This document shows positions 1-8,513 of a DNA stretch of 64,000 nucleotides, one piece after another. Each line of letters starts with the position of its first letter. Position 1 is the stretch's first letter. Source of the DNA: an uncultured Verrucomicrobiae bacterium (lineage in GTDB: Bacteria > Verrucomicrobiota > Verrucomicrobiia > Limisphaerales > UBA1096); the NCBI GenBank assembly GCA_937770485.1, contig CALJHX010000011.1, positions 1 through 64,000 on the forward strand, given 5' to 3'. Position numbers and translations under genes: made by a program. The notes below the pieces were generated by a model. That model was not told the origin of the DNA. It ran no database searches and saw only the letters and a program-made list of their open reading frames with translations.

Positions 1-3
1 CTC

Positions 4-2976
4 TCAGTCAATGTACACAAACTCGCTGATGTTGAACATCACGGAGCAAAGATCCTGCAGCGCGCGGCGCTTGGCCAAGCCGGCTTGGGCGTTGGCGACC
101 AGTTCACCGTCTGTCGATTTGGAGGGGGCGATTTCGTTGATGAGCACATCGTGCTTGGCCAAGTGCAGTTTCAACTGATCGGTGCGGACGGCGCCGCCCC
201 AGGCGCGGATACCGATGTGGCCTTCGCCCTCGATTGGTGATTCGTCTTTGACGGTGAGCAGCGGCTCGCCGCTATCGCCGAGCCAAAAGCGAATTTCGCC
301 CTTGGCCAATTCTGCTCGAAAGTTACGCCAGCCAAACGACGGGCGGAGTCCGCGCTTGGCCAAGATCTTGATTTCCTTGGCGTGGCGACGAATCAGCAAC
401 TCGTTTTGCTGAGTATCGAAGTGGATTTCGTAGCCGGTGTTATCGGTTCCGTTGGCGTTGGCCCGAAGCAGAATGCCGGCGTTCTCGACGCTTTGCTCGA
501 GTTTGATCCGGCCGCTGAGTATGACGTCGGCCTGCTTGGCTGCGGTCATCAGCACGAACGGTCCGCGCTCCGGAACGACGTTCATGATGCCCTCGTAGCC
601 GCCGCCCCATTTGCCGGCATGGGAACGCCAGTTGGCGTCGGGCGGGATGAGGAATTTTTCCTGTGGAAGCTTGTCGCGGAAACCGCGCTCAATGGAAGCC
701 GGGACGTCCGGCGCGAAGACAAGTTGGTGGCGCACCTCGTGGTGCCGCGCTTCCTGTTGACGGAGGTAGCGCTGGCCAAAGGCGATCTCTTCGGCCGTTG
801 CGTCGCGCGCGAGCGTCTGGCGGAAGAGCGTATTCACCAACGTGGCGGTGTCGCCTGTGTTTGTCGGGGCCAACTCGGCGGCGAGCCTGCGCGCCTGGCC
901 GGAGACAAAGTCGCTGTTGAGCAGCGTGAGCGCCTGCGGGGCGACGGTGGTCACCGCACGAGCACCAATCGAACCCTCGGTTCCGCTGTAGTCGAACACC
1001 TCAAGAAACGGTACCATCATCGTCCGCTTCACGAAGGCGTAAACGCTGCGGCGCGCCTGCTCATCGGCCCTGGAGTAGCCCCAGCCGCGGCCCGGCTTAG
1101 AAGCGCCGGCGATCACTTCGCCGCTGAAGTTCGGATAAAACCCCCGGCCGCCCATCGCGGTGTTGAGCGAGTTGCTGGTCTTGAGAATGGCATCGCGAAT
1201 GGCCTCGGCCTCGAGACGGCGAAGGTTTTGGCGCCAGACCAGCTCGTTGCCGGGATCGGCATTTTGGTTCATCGGATTTTGCCATGAGGTGCGGCGGTAA
1301 GCTTCGCTGTTCACGATCACGCGATGCATGTGCTTGATCGACCAGCCGCCGTCGACGAACTCCGCAGCCAACCAATCGAGCAGCGCCGGGTTGGCGCAGG
1401 GCTTGCCGGCCTTGCCGAAGTCGTTCGGCGTCGCGACGAGGCCGCGCCCGAAGTGGAACTGCCAAATGCGATTGGCCATCACGCGGGCTGTCAGCGGATG
1501 CCCGGGGCTGGCGATCCACTTGGCCAGCGCGAGCCGGCGGCCGGTCGTGAACGGGTTGGGCGACTTCTCGATGGCCGGCTTGGCCTTGGCCAAGACCTTG
1601 AGGAATTCTGGCTCCACTTTTTTGCTGGGTCGTCCGGCGTTGCCGCGGACCAGCAGGTGCGTGTCCATCGGCTTGGCGCTGTGTTCGCGCACGGTCATCG
1701 CGTACTCGCGGCCGTCCCAAGGTGGCTTGGCGTCCTTCGGTTTGTCCGGCTGGTTTTGCCACGCAAAAACTTCAAGCGGCGCGATGAGCGGCGAGTAGGT
1801 GGCGGAGTCCCATTCGTACTTGGGCTTGTCGTAGAAGCGGACGTTCCGGAAGAAGGCCAACATCTCGTAGTAGTCCCGCTGCGAGATGGGATCGAACATG
1901 TGATCATGGCAACGCGCGCAGCCAACCGTCAGGCCCATGAAGGTTTCCGACGTGGTCTTGAGCATGTCGTCGAGCCCTTCGAACTCGGCGGCGCGCGGGT
2001 CGTCCGGTTCGTCATCCCAGACGCCGAGCCGGTAAAAACCGGTGGCGATCAGGCTGTCATTGTCCACGTCCGTCAACTCGTCGCCGGCGATCTGCTCCAT
2101 CACGAACCGGTCGTACGGCTTGTCCTCGTTGAACGAGCGGATGACGTAGTCGCGGTATTTCCAGACAAGCGGTTTTTCATCGTCGCGCTCGTAGCCGTTG
2201 GTTTGGGCGAAGCGCACGACGTCGAGCCAATGGCGGCCCCAGCGCTCGCCGTACTGAGGCAGGCCGAGCAGATGCTCGATGAGCCTTGGCCAGGCGTCGG
2301 GCGAGGCGTCGTTCACGAACGCCTGCATCTCACCATAGGTCGGCGGCAGGCCGATGAGGTCAAAGTACGCGCGGCGAATGAGCGTGGCCTTGTCGGCGAT
2401 CGGGTTCGCGGCGATACCCCTGGCGTCGAGTTGCGCTTGGATCAACTGATCAATCGGCGCTTGGTTGCCGTTGCGCTTGGCCAAGCGCGGATGCTTGACC
2501 GGGCGGAACGCCCAGTAGTCACGGTCTTCATCGGTGATTGAAAAACCGTGTTCGCGCTTGGCGGTGACTTGTGCGGTCTCGCTTGGCCAAGGGGCGCCGA
2601 GACGAATCCACTGCTCGAGATCGGCCACGGCCTGTTTGCCCAACTTTTTCTTGGGCGGCATCTCCAAGTCAGAGTTGGTGTACTTGACCGCCTCGATCAA
2701 CAGGCTCTTGGCCGGGTTGCCGGGCACGATTGCCGCGCCAGAGTCGCCGCCCCGCAGGATGGTTTTGCGGGAGTTTAGCTGGAGGTTGCCTTTGTGCTTT
2801 TCGTTGCCGTGGCACTCGTGGCAATTGTTGACGAGCAGCGGCCGAATCTTGCTTTCAAAGAATTGAATGCCCTCCGGCGAAAAGCCGGTTTGTTCCGCTT
2901 GGCCAAGCGGCAACGCCATCGTGGCCAAGCCGCCAATCACCATAAGCGCGGCTAAATGAAAACGTGCTCCTTTCAT
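4..2976 (-). CDS. PSCyt1/DUF1549/DUF1553 cytochrome-type protein with inserted LamG-like domain
   Basis: Large exported protein of the Planctomycete/Verrucomicrobia PSCyt family, 990 aa from the ATG at 2976. An in-frame TTG at 3024 would add 16 residues, but the ATG directly precedes a signal peptide (MKGARFHLAALMVIGG). A single c-type haem motif CHECH sits about 52 residues in, followed by DUF1549 and then DUF1553 (CARCHDH motif in the middle). A region of roughly 200 residues (nt 70-660) resembling a LamG/DUF1080 beta-sandwich interrupts DUF1553 just before its conserved last helix (DLCSVMFNISEFVYID). These proteins are thought to serve polysaccharide or sulfated-glycan use, but their biochemistry is unproven. 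No DUF1501 partner follows within the window. Confidence 0.88.
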   Translation of the reverse strand: MKGARFHLAALMVIGGLATMALPLGQAEQTGFSPEGIQFFESKIRPLLVNNCHECHGNEKHKGNLQLNSRKTILRGGDSGAAIVPGNPAKSLLIEAVKYTNSDLEMPPKKKLGKQAVADLEQWIRLGAPWPSETAQVTAKREHGFSITDEDRDYWAFRPVKHPRLAKRNGNQAPIDQLIQAQLDARGIAANPIADKATLIRRAYFDLIGLPPTYGEMQAFVNDASPDAWPRLIEHLLGLPQYGERWGRHWLDVVRFAQTNGYERDDEKPLVWKYRDYVIRSFNEDKPYDRFVMEQIAGDELTDVDNDSLIATGFYRLGVWDDEPDDPRAAEFEGLDDMLKTTSETFMGLTVGCARCHDHMFDPISQRDYYEMLAFFRNVRFYDKPKYEWDSATYSPLIAPLEVFAWQNQPDKPKDAKPPWDGREYAMTVREHSAKPMDTHLLVRGNAGRPSKKVEPEFLKVLAKAKPAIEKSPNPFTTGRRLALAKWIASPGHPLTARVMANRIWQFHFGRGLVATPNDFGKAGKPCANPALLDWLAAEFVDGGWSIKHMHRVIVNSEAYRRTSWQNPMNQNADPGNELVWRQNLRRLEAEAIRDAILKTSNSLNTAMGGRGFYPNFSGEVIAGASKPGRGWGYSRADEQARRSVYAFVKRTMMVPFLEVFDYSGTEGSIGARAVTTVAPQALTLLNSDFVSGQARRLAAELAPTNTGDTATLVNTLFRQTLARDATAEEIAFGQRYLRQQEARHHEVRHQLVFAPDVPASIERGFRDKLPQEKFLIPPDANWRSHAGKWGGGYEGIMNVVPERGPFVLMTAAKQADVILSGRIKLEQSVENAGILLRANANGTDNTGYEIHFDTQQNELLIRRHAKEIKILAKRGLRPSFGWRNFRAELAKGEIRFWLGDSGEPLLTVKDESPIEGEGHIGIRAWGGAVRTDQLKLHLAKHDVLINEIAPSKSTDGELVANAQAGLAKRRALQDLCSVMFNISEFVYID

Positions 2977-3040
2977 CCGAAAAAGTCGCTCGACGAGTCC
3001 GCGGACGCTAGGCGACAGGACCAAGGTTGGCGAGGCGAAA

Positions 3041-4300
3041 CTACGCGAGATAGGGAATCGTCAGCGGCCCCTGCGGTAGCACCGCCACACGGGCGTCCGG
3101 GCCGAGCTTGGCCAAGCGCTTGGCCACCTCGGCGCTGATGTCGGCGCACGGGGCTAGGTGGCAGGCCCGCAGTGTGGCGTCGTCGAGTTCGCAGCGGACA
3201 AGCACTTCGGCCTGGCGCTGTACCAGCGCCTGAATCTGCGCCTGCCATTGCTCCGGCCGGACGAAGCCCGGCGTGGAGAGCATGGCTAAAATCTCCTCGA
3301 TCGAGTCGGCGCTGCGCAGCAGTTCGTCGAGCGGGCTGCCGCCGGGCACGCCTTCGCGGCACTCGGCGGCGAGGATCAGTGTGCCGCCCTCCTTCAGCAC
3401 TCGGGCACCGGCGCTCATGCCTTTCACGCCTTGGTACAAATTAAGATCCAACGGGTAGCCGCTGTTTGTTGTGACGACGATGTCGAACGCTTGGCCAACG
3501 GGCTGCATCGCCGATTTTTTGACAAACGCGCAGCCGCTCTTGTGCGCCTCGATGATGTCGCCGGCGAAAACGTTCGTGATGTCGCGCTGCTCGTTAAGCG
3601 TGACGTTGAACAGAAAACTCGGCCCGGCTTTGAGCGCGATGTCGCGCAGTTCCTCCCAAAGCGGGTTGCCCTCGGTGATGCCGAAGGTCGCCTGTGGGTC
3701 GCCGATGTTTTTTGCGCCGTGATTGCTCATCACCGTTTCCAGCCCGGCGCAACCCGGCATGATGCCCTTCACGCCGCCGCTGAATCCCGCAAAAAAATGC
3801 GGCTCGATAAACCCGGTGATGATCCGCAAATCAGCCTCGACGATGTGCCTGTTGAGCAGGGCAGGCGTGCCGTCCGCCGTGGTGCCGACCTGCACGAGTG
3901 CCTCGGGATTTTCCGGCTCGTGATTGAGCACGCGATAGTTGGCGACGACCTCCGGTGTGAGCATTGTTTCCAACTCCTCCTTCGTGTTGGGCCGGTGCGT
4001 GCCGAGTTGGTTCAGCAGCGTGATATTGTCATTTGGCCCGCCGAGATGCTCGAGCAGCCACGGGATGATTCGGTCGTTCGGCGTCGCGCGGGTGATGTCG
4101 GTGAAGGCGATGCAGATTTTCGTGTCCGGCGAGATGCGCTCGAGCAACGGCTGGCTGCCGATGGGTTTTTGAAGCGCGCCGAGTACGGCCGCCTGTTCAT
4201 CGGCCAAGCCGGTGATGTTTGCCGGCTCGATGACCGTCGTGCGGTCGTTGGGAACCTCGATGGGAAGATGGCCGGAGCCGTATGCCAAATTAACTGTCAT
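3041..4300 (-). CDS. LarA-family nickel-pincer racemase/epimerase (DUF2088)
   Basis: 419 aa, the usual LarA length. The N-terminal DUF2088 domain carries the residues of the lactate racemase active site: His102 in GTHR, His168 in EPHFFAGFSGG, Lys178 (which would hold the nickel-pincer cofactor) and His194 in NHGAKN. LarA enzymes racemize or epimerize alpha-hydroxy acids using a pyridinium-thiocarboxylate nickel cofactor made by LarB/C/E, and none of those is in this window. The substrate cannot be read from sequence, since many family members do not act on lactate. The gene lies 64 bp upstream of, and on the same strand as, the PSCyt gene, so the two may be cotranscribed. Confidence 0.85.
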   Translation of the reverse strand: MTVNLAYGSGHLPIEVPNDRTTVIEPANITGLADEQAAVLGALQKPIGSQPLLERISPDTKICIAFTDITRATPNDRIIPWLLEHLGGPNDNITLLNQLGTHRPNTKEELETMLTPEVVANYRVLNHEPENPEALVQVGTTADGTPALLNRHIVEADLRIITGFIEPHFFAGFSGGVKGIMPGCAGLETVMSNHGAKNIGDPQATFGITEGNPLWEELRDIALKAGPSFLFNVTLNEQRDITNVFAGDIIEAHKSGCAFVKKSAMQPVGQAFDIVVTTNSGYPLDLNLYQGVKGMSAGARVLKEGGTLILAAECREGVPGGSPLDELLRSADSIEEILAMLSTPGFVRPEQWQAQIQALVQRQAEVLVRCELDDATLRACHLAPCADISAEVAKRLAKLGPDARVAVLPQGPLTIPYLA

Positions 4301-4350
4301 TCGTAACGCAGCGGCAGAGTAGCGTCACCGGCGAGCCAAGCCAAGCGGCG

Positions 4351-4911
4351 TCAGTTCCACGAGAGGTCGTCCGGGCCGTCGGCGAGCAGGCGGTGCTGCC
4401 AGTCCAGGCCGCGAAGGATCTCACGCCACGCCGCCTCTTCGGGGTTGCTGAAGACCAGTTCCGTCGTCGCTTTGCAGACGAGCCACGCTTTGCGGGCGAG
4501 CTCGCTCTCGAGTTGGCCGCCCCCCCAGCCGGAGTAGCCGAGGAACACCTCGATCTTGTGGTCGGGGTTGACCGAGTTGGCGAGGTCGCTCAACTCGCCC
4601 GGTTCCTGCACCAGCGAGAGGTTGTTCATCACGTTGCCCTGAAACATGAACGAGTCGCTGTGGAGGATGTGCACCGACGACTCATCGACTGGGCCGCCGC
4701 TGCGGGTGCGCCGGTTCTTCACCGATGGCGGCATGTCGATCGGCAGCACGTCGCCGATGCGCTTGTCGCTGGGTTGGTTGAGCACCAGCCCGAAGGCGCC
4801 CCCGGGCGAGTGTTGGCACATGAGGATGACCGTGTGGTGAAAACAGGAACCGTACATGCCGCCGGCATCCAGCAACAAATGCCCGCGAAGGCTCTGGAGT
4901 TTTTCCCTCAT
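4351..4911 (-). CDS. YqgE/AlgH family protein (UPF0301)
   Basis: 186 aa, normal for the family. Typical N-terminal features are visible: GHLLLDAGG, then a hydrophobic strand and the GGAFGLVLNQPS loop. The C-terminal half holds the GYSGWGGGQLESEL motif. The family has a known fold but no firmly established biochemical function; AlgH influences alginate regulation in Pseudomonas. The start ATG overlaps the stop codon of the upstream thiS-like gene as ATGA, so translation is probably coupled. Confidence 0.9.
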   Translation of the reverse strand: MREKLQSLRGHLLLDAGGMYGSCFHHTVILMCQHSPGGAFGLVLNQPSDKRIGDVLPIDMPPSVKNRRTRSGGPVDESSVHILHSDSFMFQGNVMNNLSLVQEPGELSDLANSVNPDHKIEVFLGYSGWGGGQLESELARKAWLVCKATTELVFSNPEEAAWREILRGLDWQHRLLADGPDDLSWN

Positions 4912-5123
4912 CCGCCTGCCACTATTTTTACTATCTCCATCGTGTCGCCCGCGTTGAGCTGCCGTTCCGCGAACTCCGAGGGCGTGACCGCCTCGCCGTT
5001 GAGTTCCACCACCACGCTGCGCGGTAGCATGCCCTGCGCTTCGAGAAAATCGTGCAGCGACACCGGTAGCCCGGTGGCGATCTCCCGCCCGTTGGCGGTG
5101 ACGGCCTGTGGCGAATCACTCAT
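4908..5123 (-). CDS. thiS: ThiS-like sulfur-carrier protein
   Basis: 71 aa from the ATG at 5123; an in-frame start at 5159 would add 12 unlikely residues. The sequence has the beta-grasp pattern of ThiS/MoaD carriers (VTANGRE, VVVELNGEAV, GDTMEIVKIVAGG) and ends in the Gly-Gly needed for adenylation and thiocarboxylation. In thiamin synthesis ThiS-COSH donates sulfur to ThiG. No thiG, thiF or thiH lies within the window, and the gene overlaps yqgE instead, so a role in another sulfur-transfer pathway cannot be excluded. It is divergent from mutY with an 89 bp gap. Confidence 0.82.
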   Translation of the reverse strand: MSDSPQAVTANGREIATGLPVSLHDFLEAQGMLPRSVVVELNGEAVTPSEFAERQLNAGDTMEIVKIVAGG

Positions 5124-5212
5124 TCCGCTGCGGTGACTTTGTCGCCGAGCCGCGCCCAAGTCAACGACGGCCGCTTGGCCAAGCGCGTATCGGGCGGTAG
5201 GCTTCCGCGCCG

Positions 5213-6328
5213 ATGCACATCCGCTCCATCGCTGCGCCGCTGCTCAAGTGGTTCGCCGGGAACGCCCGCGATCTGCCGTGGCGGCGAACGCGCGATCCGT
5301 ACGCCATTTGGGTGTCGGAAATCATGCTGCAACAAACGCAGGTCAAGACCGTGATCCCGTATTGGCAAAGATGGATGGAGCAGTTGCCCGACATCGAATC
5401 GCTCGCCGCTGCCGCCGACGACACGGTGATCAAACTTTGGGAAGGCCTCGGCTACTACTCCCGTGCGCGCAACCTGCACAAGGCCGCCAAGCTGATCGGC
5501 GACGAGTTGGGTGGCCGTTTCCCCCGCGACTTGGTCGGCGTGCTGGCGTTGCCGGGAGTGGGGCGCTACACCGGCGGCGCGATCTGCAGCATTGCGTACA
5601 ACCAGCCGGAGCCGCTCGTCGATGGCAACGTCGCCCGCGTGCTGACGCGCCTGCTCGGCATCGAACAGTCGCCGAAGGATAAACCGGTCGCCGATCGCTT
5701 GTGGTCGGTCGCCGATGAACTGGTGAAACACGCTGTGACGCTGCAAAAGCCAAGGCAACGAAACGCCTCCGCGTTCAACCAAGCGATGATGGAGCTTGGC
5801 GCGCTGGTCTGCACGCCGCGCAAACCGCTCTGCGGCGACTGCCCGCTGAAAGGCCGTTGCACCGCCCGAAAGGAAAACAAGGTCGAAACCATTCCGGCCT
5901 TGGCCAAACGGGCGGCAGCAACCAAGCGGCGGTTCATCGGGTTCATCATCGCTTGGCGCGGGGAGGTCTTCGTGCAACGCCGGCCAAGCGGCGAAGTGAA
6001 CGCCGGCTTTTGGGAATTCCCCAACTGGCAGGCGGACGATCCTGCCATGCAACCGGCCGACTTGGCCAAGGCCAGTCTCGCGTTTGGCCAAGTAGCGCTG
6101 GAGCCGCTCTGCACCATCAACCACTCCATCACACGCTACCGCAACCGGCTCGAGATGTTCGTGATCGCGCCCAGCCGAAAACCGCGCTTGGCCAACCTCA
6201 AAGGCCAATGGCTCCCCGAGGCCAAGCTCGCCGAACTCCCACTAACCGCCGCCCACCGAAAAGCCGCGACACGTTTTTTGAATACCGCGAATGGACGCGA
6301 AGGGGTTATAAGAACAGGATGCGGATGA
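5213..6328 (+). CDS. mutY: A/G-specific adenine glycosylase MutY
   Basis: 371 aa base-excision repair enzyme that removes adenine mispaired with 8-oxoguanine. Visible features are the catalytic Glu36 in SEIMLQQTQV, the helix-hairpin-helix LPGVGRYTGGAI (about 113-124), catalytic Asp137 in VDGNVARVLTR, and the 4Fe-4S cluster cysteines C200, C207, C210 and C216 (C-X6-C-X2-C-X5-C). A NUDIX-like C-terminal recognition domain follows (RRPSGEVNAGFWEFP). The last 14 or so codons run into an intergenic repeat block, so the original stop may have been lost. The 8-mer palindrome TTGGCCAA occurs several times in the gene and once in its upstream gap. Confidence 0.95.
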   Translation: MHIRSIAAPLLKWFAGNARDLPWRRTRDPYAIWVSEIMLQQTQVKTVIPYWQRWMEQLPDIESLAAAADDTVIKLWEGLGYYSRARNLHKAAKLIGDELGGRFPRDLVGVLALPGVGRYTGGAICSIAYNQPEPLVDGNVARVLTRLLGIEQSPKDKPVADRLWSVADELVKHAVTLQKPRQRNASAFNQAMMELGALVCTPRKPLCGDCPLKGRCTARKENKVETIPALAKRAAATKRRFIGFIIAWRGEVFVQRRPSGEVNAGFWEFPNWQADDPAMQPADLAKASLAFGQVALEPLCTINHSITRYRNRLEMFVIAPSRKPRLANLKGQWLPEAKLAELPLTAAHRKAATRFLNTANGREGVIRTGCG

Positions 6329-6471
6329 ACGCTGATTTAAGGGGTCAAAACTAATCCTGTTCATCCTGAAAATCTGCGTCCCCTTTTCTCCTTCCAAAAA
6401 AACTCCGAAGTTCTCCGCGCCTCCGCGATCCCTGTGTTAAAAATTAGCGTCGATTTGCGTCCATTCGCGGT
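6284..6471. repeat. Composite intergenic repeat block with 15-bp inverted ends
   Basis: A 15-nt sequence at 6284-6298 (accgcgaatggacgc) recurs as an exact inverted copy at 6457-6471. Inside is a second inverted pair, aacaggat (6313-6320) and atcctgtt (6354-6361), and short phrases such as tcatcctgaaaatctgcgtc and ctccgcgcctccgcg. From memory, such phrases are common in the intergenic DNA of Verrucomicrobiota and related genomes. No ORF of its own is present. It fills the gap between convergent mutY and the Gfo/Idh/MocA gene and could act as a hairpin. Confidence 0.6.
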
Positions 6472-6482
6472 TCTTCCTCCGC

Positions 6483-7439
6483 TCACTCCCAGTCGAGTTT
6501 TAGGGGGACTTCCTTGCCGTTGGCGGCTTTGGATTCGTCGGCAGCCTGCATGAAGGCGTAGATCTCCAGCGTCTCGCGGGCGGTGACCGGCGACTTGCCG
6601 CTCTTAAAGAACTTGACCGCCGCCTCGACGAGTGGCGCGTAGCCTTCGTAACCGCCGACCGGGTGTTCGCCGGACTCGCACTTGGCCGTGCCGCCGTAGC
6701 CTTTGCCCTCGCGGAAGATGCCGACTCGGCCGTCCTTCCATGTTCCAGCGACCTCGATTTTGCCGTCCTCGGTCGTGCTTCGCTTGACCGACACGCAGCC
6801 GGGGCCCATCACGGTGAAGAGCGACTCGACGCCGTGGATGCCGTACCAAAACAGATCGGGATGGTGCGGCTCGAGGTGGGCCGGGCTGAAGGTTTCGCAG
6901 CGGAGAACCTTGCCGTGTTTGCCGGCGCGCGCGGCGAGCGTGGTTTTGGCGAAGCGCAGCGAAGAGGAGCTGAACACCGGCACTTTGTGGCGCTTGCCCA
7001 AGCGGTAAATCTTGAGGCAATCAGCGAGAGTGCCGGCGAGTGGTTTGTCTATGAAGAGCGGCTTGCCGGCCTTGATGACGTCGATGGCGTGCTTGAGGTG
7101 CGGGCGGCCGTCGACGTTCTCGATCATCACCGCGTCGACGTGCCGGCAAAGCTCAGTGACGGTGGGGTAAAGTTTCACGCCCCATTTGCCGGTCAACTCG
7201 GCTGTGTATTTCTCGACGCGCGTATAGCTCGACTCGACATCGGGACTGCTGTCCTTGACGGCGGCGATTATCCGGGCGCCGGCGACGTGGTTTTTGTCGG
7301 CCTCGTCATTAAGGACGCGGGTGAAGGCGATGACGTGCGAGGTGTCGAGCCCGACCATGCCGATGCGGATATCTTTCGCCTCTGCGGGGTTGATAAGAGC
7401 AGCGGCCAGTGCCAGTCCGAGGAGTAGCTTGGTGTACAT
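6483..7439 (-). CDS. Exported Gfo/Idh/MocA-family oxidoreductase
   Basis: 318 aa with an N-terminal signal peptide (MYTKLLLGLALAAALINPAEA), then an NAD(P)-binding Rossmann domain (IRIGMVGLDTSHV) in which the usual GxGxxG is relaxed. The family motif appears as FIDKPLAGT, with Lys in the E/DKP position. The C-terminal domain is shorter than in classic family members. Exported Gfo/Idh/MocA proteins are numerous in Planctomycetes and Verrucomicrobiota and are usually tied to sugar or glycan oxidation. The substrate is unknown. Confidence 0.82.
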   Translation of the reverse strand: MYTKLLLGLALAAALINPAEAKDIRIGMVGLDTSHVIAFTRVLNDEADKNHVAGARIIAAVKDSSPDVESSYTRVEKYTAELTGKWGVKLYPTVTELCRHVDAVMIENVDGRPHLKHAIDVIKAGKPLFIDKPLAGTLADCLKIYRLGKRHKVPVFSSSSLRFAKTTLAARAGKHGKVLRCETFSPAHLEPHHPDLFWYGIHGVESLFTVMGPGCVSVKRSTTEDGKIEVAGTWKDGRVGIFREGKGYGGTAKCESGEHPVGGYEGYAPLVEAAVKFFKSGKSPVTARETLEIYAFMQAADESKAANGKEVPLKLDWE

Positions 7440-7631
7440 GCGGCGATTTCAACCTGTTGCCAGCCAAACGCAAGGCAAATAAGGTAGTGAGCAGTTAGCG
7501 GTAAGAACCGAGAACCGGAACAGGGCGAATATCGAAAAAGGAATGTTGAAATTCGAAGGAAAAAACTGAAAACTTTATTGAATCGCGTAAGGCACGAAAG
7601 AACACAAACGGCTCACCGCCCCCCCCCCCGC
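7440..7631. other. Intergenic region with short repeats and a C11 tract
   Basis: About 190 bp between two minus-strand genes. It holds phrases like gaaaactgaaaacttt and cgaaaaaggaatgttgaaattcg that resemble pieces in other gaps of this window (10090-10127, 53730-53900). A run of eleven C residues sits at 7619-7629, 3' of the pseudopilin stop codon. No gene or clear promoter is visible. Confidence 0.5.
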
Positions 7632-8513
7632 TCACTTTTTAAACGGTGCTGTGGAGTGGTTGATGACCCACCAATAGTCGCGGGCCTTGCCGCCGATGGA
7701 ACCGGCGTTGGAGTAGTCGAGCCGCATGCGCTTTTGTACCGGCTCAAGTCTGGGCATGGGGTCGCTCCATTTCTTGATCGCGGCGTGGCCGTCGGCGTAG
7801 GCGTAGCTGCAGGCGGCGTTGTGGTAGTTGGCCGGGAGGTTACGCCAGATGGTGGCGGTGTACGGGTATAGGACGAAGCCGCCGTTGTTGATGCTGTCCG
7901 GGTGTTCGTCGGCAAAAATCCAGAGGTCGGACGGCGACGGGTCGATGATGTGTGAGAGGATGTCGTACTTCCGCCAGCCACGCCCGTGGATGCTCGATGT
8001 GGTCGAGCTAAGCGTGGGGTCGTAAAGCCCGCCCTCGATATAGCCGTTCATGGCGACGCTGCGAACACGCGGCATTTCCTTGCCATTGATATCGCAGGTG
8101 TATTTGTCGGACGGACATTTGTAAATGCCAGGCGACTTCGTGTACGGGCCGAGCTTGGGGTAGCGGTCGCCCATCTGTTTGCGCGTGCCGGTGAGGTAGA
8201 GCAGGTTCGTGTTGTCGCGGTTGTTCGGCACGAAGGTGAGGAAGCCGTTGATCCAGCCGCGCGGATCCTGAATGTGCTTGGCGTTGGGTGGCAGATGGTC
8301 TTCGTAGTCGTCGACATACAGTTTCCACGCGACGAGAAGTTGGCGCTGGTTGTTGAGACAGTAGATACCGGTGGCCTTGGCCTTGGCCTTGGCCAGCGCG
8401 GGCAATAACAGTCCGGCGAGGATCGCGATGATGGCGATCACCACCAGCAACTCGATCAAAGTGAAGCCCTTGGCCAGGCGCTGACGGAACAGGTTGCTAT
8501 TTTGCCACGTCAA
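7632..8513 (-). CDS. Type II secretion/type IV pilin-like pseudopilin, H-X9-DG type
   Basis: 293 aa. The N-terminus has a class III prepilin signal: a short basic leader with the [19 protein letters not shown] segment, to be cut by prepilin peptidase before Phe. The C-terminal part carries the H-X9-DG signature ([17 protein letters not shown]) of the large Planctomycete/Verrucomicrobia pseudopilin family. The function is unknown, and such genes occur in many dispersed copies. Its start lies inside the 3' end of the PQQ-propeller gene (17 bp overlap), suggesting cotranscription. Confidence 0.9.
   Translation of the reverse strand: MTWQNSNLFRQRLAKGFTLIELLVVIAIIAILAGLLLPALAKAKAKATGIYCLNNQRQLLVAWKLYVDDYEDHLPPNAKHIQDPRGWINGFLTFVPNNRDNTNLLYLTGTRKQMGDRYPKLGPYTKSPGIYKCPSDKYTCDINGKEMPRVRSVAMNGYIEGGLYDPTLSSTTSSIHGRGWRKYDILSHIIDPSPSDLWIFADEHPDSINNGGFVLYPYTATIWRNLPANYHNAACSYAYADGHAAIKKWSDPMPRLEPVQKRMRLDYSNAGSIGGKARDYWWVINHSTAPFKK

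Noticed and set aside
382-2541. Long plus-strand ORFs opposite the first PSCyt gene
   Set aside because: They are antisense frames with no recognisable motif, produced by high GC; the minus-strand gene has clear haem and DUF1553 motifs.
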